From the NCBI GenBank assembly GCA_947500385.1, contig CANMSA010000011.1:1-64000 (forward strand): 64,000 nucleotides of DNA. The letters run 5' to 3'. Origin of the DNA: an uncultured Flavobacteriaceae bacterium. GTDB lineage: Bacteria > Bacteroidota > Bacteroidia > Flavobacteriales > Flavobacteriaceae. Positions 33,619 through 42,716 of this stretch are shown here, piece by piece. The translations under genes were made by a program, and so were the position numbers. The notes under the pieces were generated by a model. The model did no database searches and had not been told where the DNA came from. It saw only the letters and a program-made list of their open reading frames with translations. Positions within the stretch are counted from its first letter, which is position 1; every line of letters starts with the position of its first letter.

Positions 33619-34695
33619 TCAACTGATGTTCATGGCCTTTCTATTTTTCTTGTTCCGAGCTTTCCAGATAAGGCTATCCACCACAAAATGATGAAAATTA
33701 ACGGTTTGATATCCGATTACCACAATGTTTGACAGCAAGATCCCTGTGCTTGATGATACGAGTTCTATACCGATGTTCAACCCTCCAAAGAAAACAAAGG
33801 TCATTGCAAGGGTGACACAGAAATACGTCAAAATTTTAAGGGGTTCCCGGTTGGCAATAGTTCGCATGCTCAACACATTTTGTGTTTTTTCCAATTTGCC
33901 ATGTCGATTTACATGAAACAGCCACACGAACATGAGGTATTGGGCACTATGCCAGATGTTCACCACCAACCATCCAGTATTGAGGTCCGGAATCAGTACG
34001 TATCCTACATAAAAAATGAGCATATGTGACACCACAAAGCTGGTTTGCGCAAGAGAGAGGATATTTTTCCGATATTCGTTGCATTTGTTCAGCACCCATA
34101 AGACCACGCTACCGACCGCCACAAACCCTGCAAAAGTCACTAGCCATTCTGGCACTTTGGGTACATAGAAAGGTAAGAACAAGAACTCTTCCCAGCCTTG
34201 ACCACACCGATTCAAGATTCCCCAGATGGGAATAGCCCATATGGCAAGCTGGCTTATGACGGTATTTTTTTTTGGAAGTTTTTTTGATTTTCTACGATAA
34301 AATACGGCGATGCCATACCCCTGTCGTATATAATGATACCATTGCCAAAAGAAATAAATAGTGGCAATAATGAACACTCCGAAGACCCCGTACAAAGCGA
34401 TTACCGTTGCAAGCGAAATAAAAGGCAGTAGGTAAATCAAAAATCTGTTTTCTTTACGATCATCCGCTGTTCCGGCCAATTTGGTAAATGTGGCAATTAC
34501 ATGATGGTAGCTAAGCAACAGTAAATCGATTACCAGTACCGGTAAAAACATACTCGGTTTTAAAAAAATGATGAGTCCGGATAAAATGGCGATACCCGCT
34601 ATACCAAATATGAAGATCCCATCATACTTTATGCCATCGATCCAACCGGCTTCGACCCTAGGCATGGTATTTTTTTTACGGCTTGCTTTATACAT
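33619..34695 (-). CDS. Polytopic membrane protein with conserved His motifs
   Basis: A ~358-aa protein with nine to ten hydrophobic segments and three His-rich elements that could bind metal: SYHHVIATFTKL, IWHSAQYLMFVWLFHVNRH and VNFHHFVVDSLIWK. The pattern resembles membrane oxygenase/desaturase-like proteins, but I do not recognise a named family. The likely start is the ATG at 34695 (MYKASRKK) or 34665 (MPRVEAGW); an upstream ATG at 34752 would overlap the regulated promoter. Promoter B, almost identical in layout to that of the T4SS operon, lies directly upstream, so the gene probably belongs to the same regulon. Confidence 0.65.
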   Translation of the reverse strand: MYKASRKKNTMPRVEAGWIDGIKYDGIFIFGIAGIAILSGLIIFLKPSMFLPVLVIDLLLLSYHHVIATFTKLAGTADDRKENRFLIYLLPFISLATVIALYGVFGVFIIATIYFFWQWYHYIRQGYGIAVFYRRKSKKLPKKNTVISQLAIWAIPIWGILNRCGQGWEEFLFLPFYVPKVPEWLVTFAGFVAVGSVVLWVLNKCNEYRKNILSLAQTSFVVSHMLIFYVGYVLIPDLNTGWLVVNIWHSAQYLMFVWLFHVNRHGKLEKTQNVLSMRTIANREPLKILTYFCVTLAMTFVFFGGLNIGIELVSSSTGILLSNIVVIGYQTVNFHHFVVDSLIWKARNKKNRKAMNIS

Positions 34696-34699
34696 GATA

Positions 34700-34789
34700 T
34701 AAATGTATGTCAAGCACTTTAGTTTTCGAACTGTAAAGTAATAAGTGGGCACCCAAGCGGTGGAGATAGATCGAGGATCGAAATAAGTG
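34700..34789 (-). promoter_or_regulatory. Promoter B: double AATAAGTG box plus -7
   Basis: AATAAGTG occurs at 34740-34747 and 34782-34789, again 42 bp apart. TAAATGTA at 34700-34707 (TACATTTA on the minus strand) is the same octamer as at promoter A. It is again 33 bp from the nearer box. The transcript would start just before 34695, so the leader would be very short for the ATG at 34695 and about 30 bases for 34665. Confidence 0.7.
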
Positions 34790-34890
34790 AATTCAATACA
34801 TAATCGCTAAAACCAATTTCACCACTGCTTGCTTATGAATGCAGATAGGGTTTCCTTTTTGGGAAGATACAAGGGATGACCGGCGGGTCG

Positions 34891-35640
34891 TTATTTTAGA
34901 TTTAAATAACGATACAAAGTGTTTATTTTTCGTTTCGAAATGGGAAGGTATTTTTGCGTAGTCATTCGCAAGTAGAACCCATCTTTTTTATGAATATTAA
35001 GTGCAAAATCCATATTGACCAAAAACGAATGGTGAATGCGCAAAAAAGAATTATTGGACAGCAGTTTCTCGTATTCCCCCAGATTTTTACTGGCGGTCTG
35101 CGTTGTGTTGTCTTTTAGGTAAAAAGTGGTATACCGCCCCTCCGACTCGAGGTACATGACCTCATCGACCGCTATTATTTCAACGGTTTCTACCGAGGGT
35201 ATTGCCAACCTCTTGAGGGGTTCCGCCGGTTCGGCAGACTCGTTTTTCTCGTTCGCCAAGGCTTTCAAAGCAATATTTTTTTGCACTTTCTGAATGGCAA
35301 CCAGTAGGGGTTCCAACTGCAGTGGTTTTAATACATAGTCGGTCACCAAATGTTTAAAGGCCTCCAAGGCATACTCTCTATGAGAACTGGTAATGATAAT
35401 CTCTACTTCACTTAAAAAGGGTAGTTTTTCCAATATCTGAAAAGAACTCTCCCCTTGTATATCAACATCCAAGAACATAAGGTCCGGGCGATTTTCCTTT
35501 AATAAATCTGTAGCATCCTTTATGGTACTTGCCGTAGCGGTAACCTCTAAAATGTCTTTGCAATGTGTAGATAGGTACATTTGCAGGACCGCTATATGAT
35601 CTTTGTCATCCTCAATGATGAATGCTTCTAATTTTTTCAT
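34891..35640 (-). CDS. LytTR-family response regulator
   Basis: A 249-aa regulator. The receiver domain (about 1-120) has the acidic pair EDD near residue 10, phospho-acceptor Asp58 in MFLDVDIQG and Lys in VLKPLQ. A C-terminal LytTR DNA-binding domain follows (about 150-249: VDEVMYLESEGRYTTFYL, FLRIHHSFLVNMDF, YLPISKRK). LytTR proteins bind short direct repeats. I start at the second ATG (MKKLEAF), because the five residues before it add nothing to the receiver fold. It follows the histidine-kinase gene by 58 bp, so the two probably form one system. It is the best local candidate for the activator of promoters A-D (inference). Confidence 0.9.
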   Translation of the reverse strand: MKKLEAFIIEDDKDHIAVLQMYLSTHCKDILEVTATASTIKDATDLLKENRPDLMFLDVDIQGESSFQILEKLPFLSEVEIIITSSHREYALEAFKHLVTDYVLKPLQLEPLLVAIQKVQKNIALKALANEKNESAEPAEPLKRLAIPSVETVEIIAVDEVMYLESEGRYTTFYLKDNTTQTASKNLGEYEKLLSNNSFLRIHHSFLVNMDFALNIHKKDGFYLRMTTQKYLPISKRKINTLYRYLNLK

Positions 35641-35698
35641 AGTAGTATGTAACAATGCTCTCTTGAACAGTTTTTAGATTTCCTATTTACGATAGCGC

Positions 35699-37789
35699 TT
35701 ATAGCAAGGCCAGTACTGTGGTTCCCTTGCCCAATTTACTCTTAACCCTTATGGCACCCTCATGGGTCGCTACCAGCTCTTGACATAGTATGAGTCCAAG
35801 GCCCGCTCCCGGTTCAGCGGCAGTACCCGGTTTGGATGATATTTTGTTCAGATTAAAGAGGTTCTTCCTGGTTTTCTTGCACATTCCCAAGCCAGTGTCG
35901 TCAATTTTAAAGAGGATATTTTCCCCCATTTTTTTTGCACTAATGGTCACCGAACCGCATTTATTCGTAAATTTTAATGCATTGTTGACCAGATTCGATA
36001 GCACCGATGCGGCAATGTCTTTATCAAGGAACCCGACCAAGTTGGTAGAACAATTATTGATAAGGGAAATACCTTTTTTGTCGGCCAGTTCTTTATGCAA
36101 ACTCAAAGAGGATTGTATCACTTTTCGCACATTAGACTCCCTTTTATTTACAATTATCCCGTCTTTTTGCATCATTGCCCAGGACAATAAGTTCTGTGTC
36201 AACTGATAGTTTTTATATGCTTTCCTGCGAAGCGTTGATAAGCAGTCCTTGATTTCCGTAGGTTTCAAAAGGTCATAGTTATCAACCAACATATCGGCGT
36301 ACCCCAGCATTACGTTGTACGGAGACCGAAGGTCATGTGCGATAATAGAAAAGAAATGTTCCAAAGTACTGTTGGATGTATGAAGCTTTTTATTCAAGTC
36401 TTTTTCAATATCCAACGAAGTAGCAATCTCATTTCGCTGCGTATGAATGGTATCATTCATTTGGGCCAACTTTCTGGTAAGTTTTCTGTTTTTATACAGG
36501 GCGATAAAAACAAAGAGTGCAATAACACTAAGACCTATCATAAGGCTTTTTAAGTAGCTGATCCGCTTGTTCTTTGCCTTTACGCGTGTCTCTATTTTGT
36601 GGGTATTTTTTCTTTGCAGGAGAACACTTTCCTTTTCATTTGTCTGCATTTTATCTTGCTTCGTAAGGGTAAGGACCTTGTCTGAAAGATTCAATGTATA
36701 CAGGCTATCATTGATGGTGTTCATTTGTTCGAGGTCTTTTAAAGCCAGCTCATACTCCCCCTTCACTTTATGGAAAACACTCGATAATCTATGAAATTCC
36801 AAATCGGCATCATCAAAAGACATGATTCCTAACTTTTTATACTTGTCGAGATAGTAGCCCATGGTATCATAAAACTCCAACTTCTCATAGCAGCCGGCCA
36901 CCAATAGGTATAGGACACCAAGGCTGCGTATTCCACTACACTCTGCCAAGGCAATTTCAATGGTTTTCTTATAGGTTTCCAAACTCGCCTCATCCCTACC
37001 CATTTCACCAAAAGTAATTCCGATATCTCGGTAAGCATCTATTTTTTTATCTACCCCTAGCTGCAGCTTTTCTGCCAGCACAAAGGCACTTCTTTGATAG
37101 ATCATGGCACTATCGTATTGTTTACGCAGTACGTATACGTTGCCAAGTGCCCTTGTAGCATCAAAAAGTATGTTTTTGTCAACCGCCCAGTTTTGACCGA
37201 TATCCAGTATTCTTTTATAGAGTTCAATGCCCTTTCTAAACTCTCTACGCTCTAAAAACGCATCAGCTTCCTTGATTTTTGAGGACATCAATTTCTGAAG
37301 GTAGGTATCCTTGGCAAACAACTTTGATGTTTGAGAGCTATAGGCGGTGCCATCATAGTGATCGGTACTGGGAACATGTACATTGGGCAGCAAAGACAAT
37401 AAGTCGGCCCCAAACGTTGATTTTCTGGGAGCTTTGGACGCTGCTCTAGGCGGTACGAGGTAGTCTAACGCCACATTGTAAAAGTAAGCCTCGACATGAA
37501 ACTGGGTCCTGAGCGGTATCGATACCATTCCCTGCAGCGGTTCTTTTTGAGCTCCAAAAAAAGGCGGCCCGAGACTTAGTTGCCCATGCCCATTATTATG
37601 CATGAAGTCGAAGACAAAATTTTCGGAAAAATAGTTGGAATGCCCCTCCCATATCTTGAAACTATTAAAACCCGTTGAGTCGACCAAAACCCCTCCCATC
37701 TTCAGATCATTTATAGTTCCGTATTCAGTGGTATGGGCATTCGATTGAAAAACGAAAATAAATGTTAGGAAGAAGACGAATGTACGCAT
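35699..37789 (-). CDS. TPR-containing membrane histidine kinase
   Basis: A 696-aa sensor. A signal peptide (about 1-19) is followed by a large periplasmic part with TPR-like helices (about 165-385: RKGIELYKRILDIGQNW, DSAMIYQRSAFVLAEK). One membrane helix (about 414-435, LMIGLSVIALFVFIALY) leads to a coiled coil and a HisKA domain with SIIAHDLRSPYN (His about 482). A HATPase_c domain follows, with N-box NNALKFTN, G1 DDTGLGM and G2 GAGLGL. All catalytic motifs are intact. Periplasmic TPR sensors in Bacteroidetes detect protein or envelope states. It pairs with the downstream LytTR regulator. Confidence 0.9.
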   Translation of the reverse strand: MRTFVFFLTFIFVFQSNAHTTEYGTINDLKMGGVLVDSTGFNSFKIWEGHSNYFSENFVFDFMHNNGHGQLSLGPPFFGAQKEPLQGMVSIPLRTQFHVEAYFYNVALDYLVPPRAASKAPRKSTFGADLLSLLPNVHVPSTDHYDGTAYSSQTSKLFAKDTYLQKLMSSKIKEADAFLERREFRKGIELYKRILDIGQNWAVDKNILFDATRALGNVYVLRKQYDSAMIYQRSAFVLAEKLQLGVDKKIDAYRDIGITFGEMGRDEASLETYKKTIEIALAECSGIRSLGVLYLLVAGCYEKLEFYDTMGYYLDKYKKLGIMSFDDADLEFHRLSSVFHKVKGEYELALKDLEQMNTINDSLYTLNLSDKVLTLTKQDKMQTNEKESVLLQRKNTHKIETRVKAKNKRISYLKSLMIGLSVIALFVFIALYKNRKLTRKLAQMNDTIHTQRNEIATSLDIEKDLNKKLHTSNSTLEHFFSIIAHDLRSPYNVMLGYADMLVDNYDLLKPTEIKDCLSTLRRKAYKNYQLTQNLLSWAMMQKDGIIVNKRESNVRKVIQSSLSLHKELADKKGISLINNCSTNLVGFLDKDIAASVLSNLVNNALKFTNKCGSVTISAKKMGENILFKIDDTGLGMCKKTRKNLFNLNKISSKPGTAAEPGAGLGLILCQELVATHEGAIRVKSKLGKGTTVLALL

Positions 37790-38379
37790 TGGGTAGGAGC
37801 AGTTTTTTTAATTTTCCATAATTTTGTTTAATCCTTTAAACAATTTTCTGCCTAACCAACAAAAAAGTATCCTAATTGGTATTGGCCTAAAATGAGTGTA
37901 GACTTTTATGGCTGTATCAACACAATAAAACCTACACTATCATATACGCAGCAAAAACCTCTGTAGATGTTGTATTCCTCAATATTTTAACAAAAAAAAT
38001 ATTTCATTATTCCAAAAGGTCCGGCCAGGTATTTTTTTTGTAAGAATGCCTAGTAAGATAGGGATTTTATTTTATAAAAATGATAAAATATTATCAAATA
38101 ATGATAGTATCAAATCTTTAGAAGCGACCCGTTGTAAGATGATACTATATTATTGTAAGTGGGCAAATGGTTGCTTTTGAAGCCTCGAAGGCCGTAAAAT
38201 TATGCGTTAAGATCAGCTGGGTATGCATACTTCGTTTCAAACCACCAAGATAGCAAGTGTCCTAGAGGTAAGCCTATGGACCATTCCTTTAAAATGGTAT
38301 AAATTCAGGCAAATGGTCCCAACCCTTAGGGAGGGTGTAATCAGTGTATGCCAAACCGATTACCGCAATAGGGAATTGT
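37790..38379. other. AT-rich intergenic region upstream of the kinase
   Basis: Very AT-rich, with no convincing gene. It contains an interrupted inverted repeat: AGTGTAG-TTTTAT at 37895-37909 against ATAAAA-CTACACT at 37925-37938. It also has several A/T runs that could bend DNA, and a lone TGTAAGTGGGC box at 38154-38164 whose -7 is not at the conserved distance. A 68-aa frame at 38223-38429 looks like a chance or decayed helix-turn-helix fragment. Confidence 0.5.
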
Positions 38380-38859
38380 CTATGATATTTCGAGGATGCG
38401 TTCTTTTAATGATTTCATTACCAAAGTAATATGGTTCTCGACTGTTTTAGGCTTTATGTTCATCACTTCTGCGATTTCCTTCACTTTTAAATGGCGTATA
38501 CGCCTAAGGTAAAAAACCCTTCTGCGTTGGGGAGGTATTTCTTCAATGGCCTTCCCGATCAGCTCTTCTAAAAGAAAATCGTTTCGCAAGGGATCTACCG
38601 ATACATCTTCTTCTTCCAATAAACACTTTTCATTGTTTTTTTTCAATTCACCATAGGTGGTAAACCGAATCGCTTGGTACAGGAAGGCCAACTTATTTTT
38701 AATCTCATCATCATTTTCTTTGTACTTGGTGTACATCGAAAGAAACACTTCCTGTACAATATCCTCGGCCATCTCCATGCGCTTACAAATTTTAAACGCA
38801 TATCCTTTGAGCGCTTCATAATTGTCTAAAAAAACATCACATACATTTTTATTTTCCAT
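38380..38859 (-). CDS. ECF-type RNA polymerase sigma factor
   Basis: A ~159-aa sigma-70 family factor. Region 2 (about 12-75) has AEDIVQEVFLSMYTKY. Region 4 (about 105-159) has IPPQRRRVFYLRRIRHLKVKEIAEVMNIKPKTVENHI, a complete helix-turn-helix. I start at MENKNVCD (38859); an upstream ATG adds 14 residues that do not fit region 2. No anti-sigma gene is adjacent. Its promoter C carries the same boxes as the T4SS operon, so it may be a second tier in the same control circuit. Confidence 0.88.
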   Translation of the reverse strand: MENKNVCDVFLDNYEALKGYAFKICKRMEMAEDIVQEVFLSMYTKYKENDDEIKNKLAFLYQAIRFTTYGELKKNNEKCLLEEEDVSVDPLRNDFLLEELIGKAIEEIPPQRRRVFYLRRIRHLKVKEIAEVMNIKPKTVENHITLVMKSLKERILEIS

Positions 38860-38972
38860 CTTATAGTGTATTTCACTGCTTTTGGTAAGAGGCCACCGCA
38901 TTGTCTCGAAACGAGTGCATGAATGGTCATTTCTTTCCTAGAAAGCAACCGTTATTTCTGTATTTGCTTTAT

Positions 38973-39061
38973 GAAAAGTACCTAATGAATTCTCTAAAAA
39001 TGGCTCCTTAGTAATAAGTGGACAGGGAGGTTGAGTACATGGGAAAATGAATAAATAACTG
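38973..39061 (-). promoter_or_regulatory. Promoter C of the sigma-factor gene: AATAAGTG boxes plus -7-like element
   Basis: AATAAGTG at 39013-39020 and a one-mismatch copy AATAACTG at 39054-39061 are 41 bp apart. GAAAAGTA at 38973-38980 reads TACTTTTC on the minus strand, a degenerate -7. It lies at the same 33-bp distance as in promoters A, B and D. The remaining sequence to 39208 shows no gene. Confidence 0.6.
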
Positions 39062-39208
39062 ATCCATGCCCTTTTTTTTAAAAGAGGACACCTGCAAAAG
39101 CATTGCTTGGATACACATACGAGTATTTTTCGGCAGCAGTGGCCCGCTGTTTAAAGCCGATAAAACGAAGAAATAATTTACGTAGACACCCCCAAGGGTC
39201 GATGTGTA

Positions 39209-40879
39209 TTAAACGCTCACATACATGCGCGCCTCCCAAGGGCCCAGTTCCAGGGTTTCCCTCACCCAACTTACATAGTCATTGGTATAATTGGAAACGA
39301 TCAGCTTGTAACCGTGATACAGGTCATCTAGCTTCATACATGCCAATGTTCCCGACATATTCAGAACAATCAAGAAAGTCTTCTGCGTTCCGGTTCTGGT
39401 GTAGGCGAACACCTGCTCGTGGTCGGGGGCGATATCGAAGTAATCACCATATATAAGGTCATCATTCCCTCGACGCATCTCTAACAAGGTTTTGTAAAAA
39501 TGAAAAACAGAGTTGGTATCGGCCAGCTGGTTCGCGACATTTATCTGCTCGTAATTATTATTGATAGCCAACCAACTTTTCTCGGCATGGGTGAACCCGC
39601 CTTGAGCCTCGTTCGACCATTGCATGGGTGTTCTGCTATGATCTCTTGAAGATTTATTGAGTTCGCTTAAATACGTAAGTGCCCCTACACCACTTCTTAA
39701 GACTTGCCGATAGTTTCCCCTAATTTCCACATCATCAAATTGATCAAAAGAGGTAAAGCAATAATTGGTCATTCCAATCTCCTCTCCCTGAAACAAAAAA
39801 GGGGTGCCCCGCTGGGTAAGGGTCAATAATGCCAATAGTTTGGCAGAAGCCACTCTGTGCTCCGGAGAATCGCAACCAAATTTACTGACACTTCTTGGGT
39901 TGTCATGATTGTTTAAGAATACGGTAGGCCAATGAAAGTTATCGGTATCGTTTTGGGCGGTGAACAATTCTTTTAGTTGCGGCAGCGTAAAATCTCCTTG
40001 CCGCCAGTTATCGCGTCCTACACGAACAATATCAAATAGAAAAGATAGGTTTAGCTCCTTTCTTCTTTCATCGGTCATACGTTGGGTGAGTGCCCTTGAT
40101 ACCCCAAAGCCTTCCCCTACGGTCATGACATCGTACTGTGATAACACCGTGTCGTTCATTTCCCGTAGAAATTCGTGAATACGAGGACCAGACGCATATA
40201 TTATTTCCGGATGCTTCAGTTCCGAAGCGCTCATGTCATTAAAATCTAGATGTTTCGATATCAACGGAATCACATCCATGCGAAACCCGTCTACCCCTTT
40301 ATCGAGCCAAAAACGCATAATCGAATATACCTCTTCCCGCAATTCAGGATTCTCCCAATTTAAATCGGGTTGCTTTTTAGAAAAGTAGTGCAAGTAATAC
40401 TCGTTCGTTTTAGGGTCTAACTCCCAGGCCGAACCCCCGAAAAAAGAAGGCCAGTTACTAGGCTCTTTTCCGTTTTTGTCCGGCCGCCATATGTAATACT
40501 CCCGATAGGGGTTTTCTTTGGAAGACTTACTTTGCTTAAACCAATGGTGTTCGTCGCTTGAATGGTTGACGACCAAATCTATGATCAACTTTATGCCCTT
40601 TTCCTTGAATTTGGCGAGCATTTCATCAAAATCGGCCATGGTTCCGAAGGCGTCCATCACCTTTCGGTAATCTCGAATGTCGTAGCCGTTATCGGCGTTT
40701 GGAGAGTCAAAATGCGGACTCAGCCACACGATATCGATTCCCAAGGCCACCAAATAGTCTATTTTAGAGATAATACCTTGCAGGTCGCCCATACCATCGC
40801 CGTTGGCATCTTTAAAAGACCTAGGGTAAATCTGATAAACGACCTGTTCTTTCCACCATGCTTTTTTGGGTCTTCCCAT
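39209..40879 (-). CDS. GH13 oligo-1,6-glucosidase-type alpha-glucosidase
   Basis: A 556-aa cytoplasmic enzyme with the full GH13 catalytic set: DLVVNHSSDEH, nucleophile Asp202 in FRMDVIPLI, acid/base Glu256 in VGEGFG and stabiliser Asp326 in FLNNHDNPRS. The Val directly after the nucleophile is the residue typical of alpha-1,6-active (isomaltase-like) members, whereas alpha-1,4-glucosidases usually have Ala, so isomaltose-type or mixed substrates are likely. No signal peptide is present. It starts 4 bp after the VOC gene and is the last gene of a LacI-controlled operon with a sugar permease. Confidence 0.9.
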   Translation of the reverse strand: MGRPKKAWWKEQVVYQIYPRSFKDANGDGMGDLQGIISKIDYLVALGIDIVWLSPHFDSPNADNGYDIRDYRKVMDAFGTMADFDEMLAKFKEKGIKLIIDLVVNHSSDEHHWFKQSKSSKENPYREYYIWRPDKNGKEPSNWPSFFGGSAWELDPKTNEYYLHYFSKKQPDLNWENPELREEVYSIMRFWLDKGVDGFRMDVIPLISKHLDFNDMSASELKHPEIIYASGPRIHEFLREMNDTVLSQYDVMTVGEGFGVSRALTQRMTDERRKELNLSFLFDIVRVGRDNWRQGDFTLPQLKELFTAQNDTDNFHWPTVFLNNHDNPRSVSKFGCDSPEHRVASAKLLALLTLTQRGTPFLFQGEEIGMTNYCFTSFDQFDDVEIRGNYRQVLRSGVGALTYLSELNKSSRDHSRTPMQWSNEAQGGFTHAEKSWLAINNNYEQINVANQLADTNSVFHFYKTLLEMRRGNDDLIYGDYFDIAPDHEQVFAYTRTGTQKTFLIVLNMSGTLACMKLDDLYHGYKLIVSNYTNDYVSWVRETLELGPWEARMYVSV

Positions 40880-40883
40880 AGTA

Positions 40884-41309
40884 CTACGCTTCTAAAATTT
40901 GATTGAATTCTATTCGTTCGCCGTTTGGGCCGAGAATGTTAAAATATTTGCAGCCATTTTTCCAAAAGGGAAGATACACTGGGCCATCCTCTACGATTGC
41001 AAATTTGTTCTCCTTGAGGTATTGAAAGGCTCGATCAATATCCGGTACATCAAATGCGATATGATCTATGACCCCGATTTTTCGTTGTCGTATCAGCTCG
41101 AATTCCGAATCTGGCAATTGGTAAATTTCAATGGTGACCTCCCCACTTCGCATCATGGCGACTTTTCCCTGCGCACCATTATGTTCAAAACCGGAAGACA
41201 TCACATTTGTAAATCCTAAGCTTTTATAGAACCTTTGCGATCTGCCAAGATCTGCAGTCGGAATGCCAATATGTTGGATCGTTCTTATACCAAGCTGCTT
41301 CGTTTTCAT
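40884..41309 (-). CDS. VOC-superfamily (glyoxalase-like) protein
   Basis: A 141-aa protein with two betaalphabetabetabeta halves. Potential metal ligands are His14 in RTIQHIGIPT, a Glu in VTIEIYQLP, His in VIDHIAFDVPD and Glu in NGERIEFNQIL. Such proteins isomerise or cleave small carbonyl or sugar-derived substrates. It is encoded between the sugar permease and GH13 genes with short gaps (30 and 4 bp), so it may act on a sugar derivative, for example an epimer or keto-sugar (inference). Confidence 0.8.
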   Translation of the reverse strand: MKTKQLGIRTIQHIGIPTADLGRSQRFYKSLGFTNVMSSGFEHNGAQGKVAMMRSGEVTIEIYQLPDSEFELIRQRKIGVIDHIAFDVPDIDRAFQYLKENKFAIVEDGPVYLPFWKNGCKYFNILGPNGERIEFNQILEA

Positions 41310-41339
41310 TTAGTAAGGGTTTCTTGGTTCTTATTTTTT

Positions 41340-42677
41340 TTAAGACATCGCTTTTGGTCTTTCTTCACCAAAATCGGCTTTTCTTGTAATTCGAAGACAG
41401 AGGGCCGCGGCGATGACCCAGCAACAACCGGCAAGTATCAAGGCATTTCTCGGGTCACCGGAAAGTAGGTTTTCGTAGAAGAAGGGCAACAACACCATCA
41501 TAAAAATTTGAGGGAGACATACGAAAGCGTTCAAGAGCCCCATATACACCCCCATTTTATCTTGTGGTACGGATGCCGAAACCATCACATACGGTACCGT
41601 GCTAACACCGGCATTCCCAATTCCCATTAAAAAACAAAGAGCGAATACCACTCCTATACTGGTGGTGAAGTGCATTCCCAAAAAGCCCAAGGCCCCAATA
41701 ACGAGACAGGTGGTATAGGTTTTTCGTGTACCGATACGTTTAATGACCCAAGGAATCATAAAAGCGATAAGCATGGGAGAAATCCCATAAATGGCCGACC
41801 CGATTCCTCCCATAGAGACCCCTTCACTAAAACCAGGATCGTTCGCACTGGGCGCGTGGTATACGTGGCGGGCGATAGACAGGGATAAAAATTGCCACAT
41901 TAAAGGCAAGGCAAACCACACTAATAATTGCACCCACCAAAGCTGTTTCATCACCAAGGGCATTTTTTTGATGGCCCTGAAAATCTCCAGAAAAGCATCC
42001 AAAAAGCCGGCCCGTTCCGCTTTTCTTTTCTTGAAAGCCTCCATATCTTCCGGTGGATACTCTTTGGTGGTATACCCGGTCCATAAAATAGAGCCAATGA
42101 TGACTACGGCACCCACGACGAACGCATATTTCACAAAGTCGGGCACCGTATTCGAATCGGCTGTGGTTGCCACTCCCAACTTGCTTAGAATATACGGTAA
42201 AAAGCCAATGATGAGCCCGCCGGCACCTACCATAAACGTCTGTGCGGAAAAACCCAAAGATTGTTGTTTTTTGGGTAGTATGTCACCCACCATGGCCCGA
42301 AACGATTCCATAGACGAGTTTACCGCCGCGTCCAATATCCACATAAGGCCTGCGGCCATCCAAATAGCCGATGAATACGGCATGGCCACCAATGCGACAC
42401 CCGCAACTAGGGCGCCAATGGTAAAATAAGGCCTTCGGCGTCCCCATCGCCCCCAGGTATTATCCCCCATGGCACCAATAATCGGTTGTACCACCAAACC
42501 CGTTATCGGACCGGCCAACCAGAGCAACGGAAGATTGTGCTCGTCGGCCCCAAGGTAGCGATATATGGGACTCATATTGGCCAATTGCAGCCCCATTCCG
42601 AACTGAATCCCCAAAAAGCCGAAGCACATGTTCCAGATTTGAACAAAACTCAAAGCGGGTTTTTCTTGATTTGGCAT
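41340..42677 (-). CDS. MFS sugar transporter (GPH/SUT-like)
   Basis: A 445-aa permease with 12 predicted membrane helices. The motif [14 protein letters not shown] between helices 2 and 3 is the hallmark of the sucrose/glycoside-cation symporters (GPH/SLC45/SUT group). A long charged loop ([14 protein letters not shown] region) separates the two halves. It probably imports an alpha-glucoside for the downstream GH13 enzyme. A LacI operator sits 8 bp upstream of its start codon, so it is repressed in the absence of substrate. Confidence 0.88.
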   Translation of the reverse strand: MPNQEKPALSFVQIWNMCFGFLGIQFGMGLQLANMSPIYRYLGADEHNLPLLWLAGPITGLVVQPIIGAMGDNTWGRWGRRRPYFTIGALVAGVALVAMPYSSAIWMAAGLMWILDAAVNSSMESFRAMVGDILPKKQQSLGFSAQTFMVGAGGLIIGFLPYILSKLGVATTADSNTVPDFVKYAFVVGAVVIIGSILWTGYTTKEYPPEDMEAFKKRKAERAGFLDAFLEIFRAIKKMPLVMKQLWWVQLLVWFALPLMWQFLSLSIARHVYHAPSANDPGFSEGVSMGGIGSAIYGISPMLIAFMIPWVIKRIGTRKTYTTCLVIGALGFLGMHFTTSIGVVFALCFLMGIGNAGVSTVPYVMVSASVPQDKMGVYMGLLNAFVCLPQIFMMVLLPFFYENLLSGDPRNALILAGCCWVIAAALCLRITRKADFGEERPKAMS

Positions 42678-42684
42678 ATAAAAT

Positions 42685-42700
42685 GTTTAAACGTTTAAAC
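42685..42700. promoter_or_regulatory. LacI-type operator upstream of the transporter
   Basis: GTTTAAACGTTTAAAC is a perfect 16-bp palindrome with the central CG step typical of LacI/GalR operators. It overlaps the translation initiation region of the transporter. A 14-bp version occurs at the lacI-type promoter (43774-43787). Confidence 0.85.
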
Positions 42701-42716
42701 TAATAATTAAAAAATA

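Noticed and set aside
38154-38164. Fifth TGTAAGTGGGC box upstream of the kinase gene
   Set aside because: No -7 element at the conserved 33-bp distance and no second box 42 bp upstream; kept only as a weak half-site.
38223-38429. 68-aa helix-turn-helix-like frame, possibly a transposase remnant
   Set aside because: Too short and too degenerate, and it overlaps the end of the sigma gene on the other strand.
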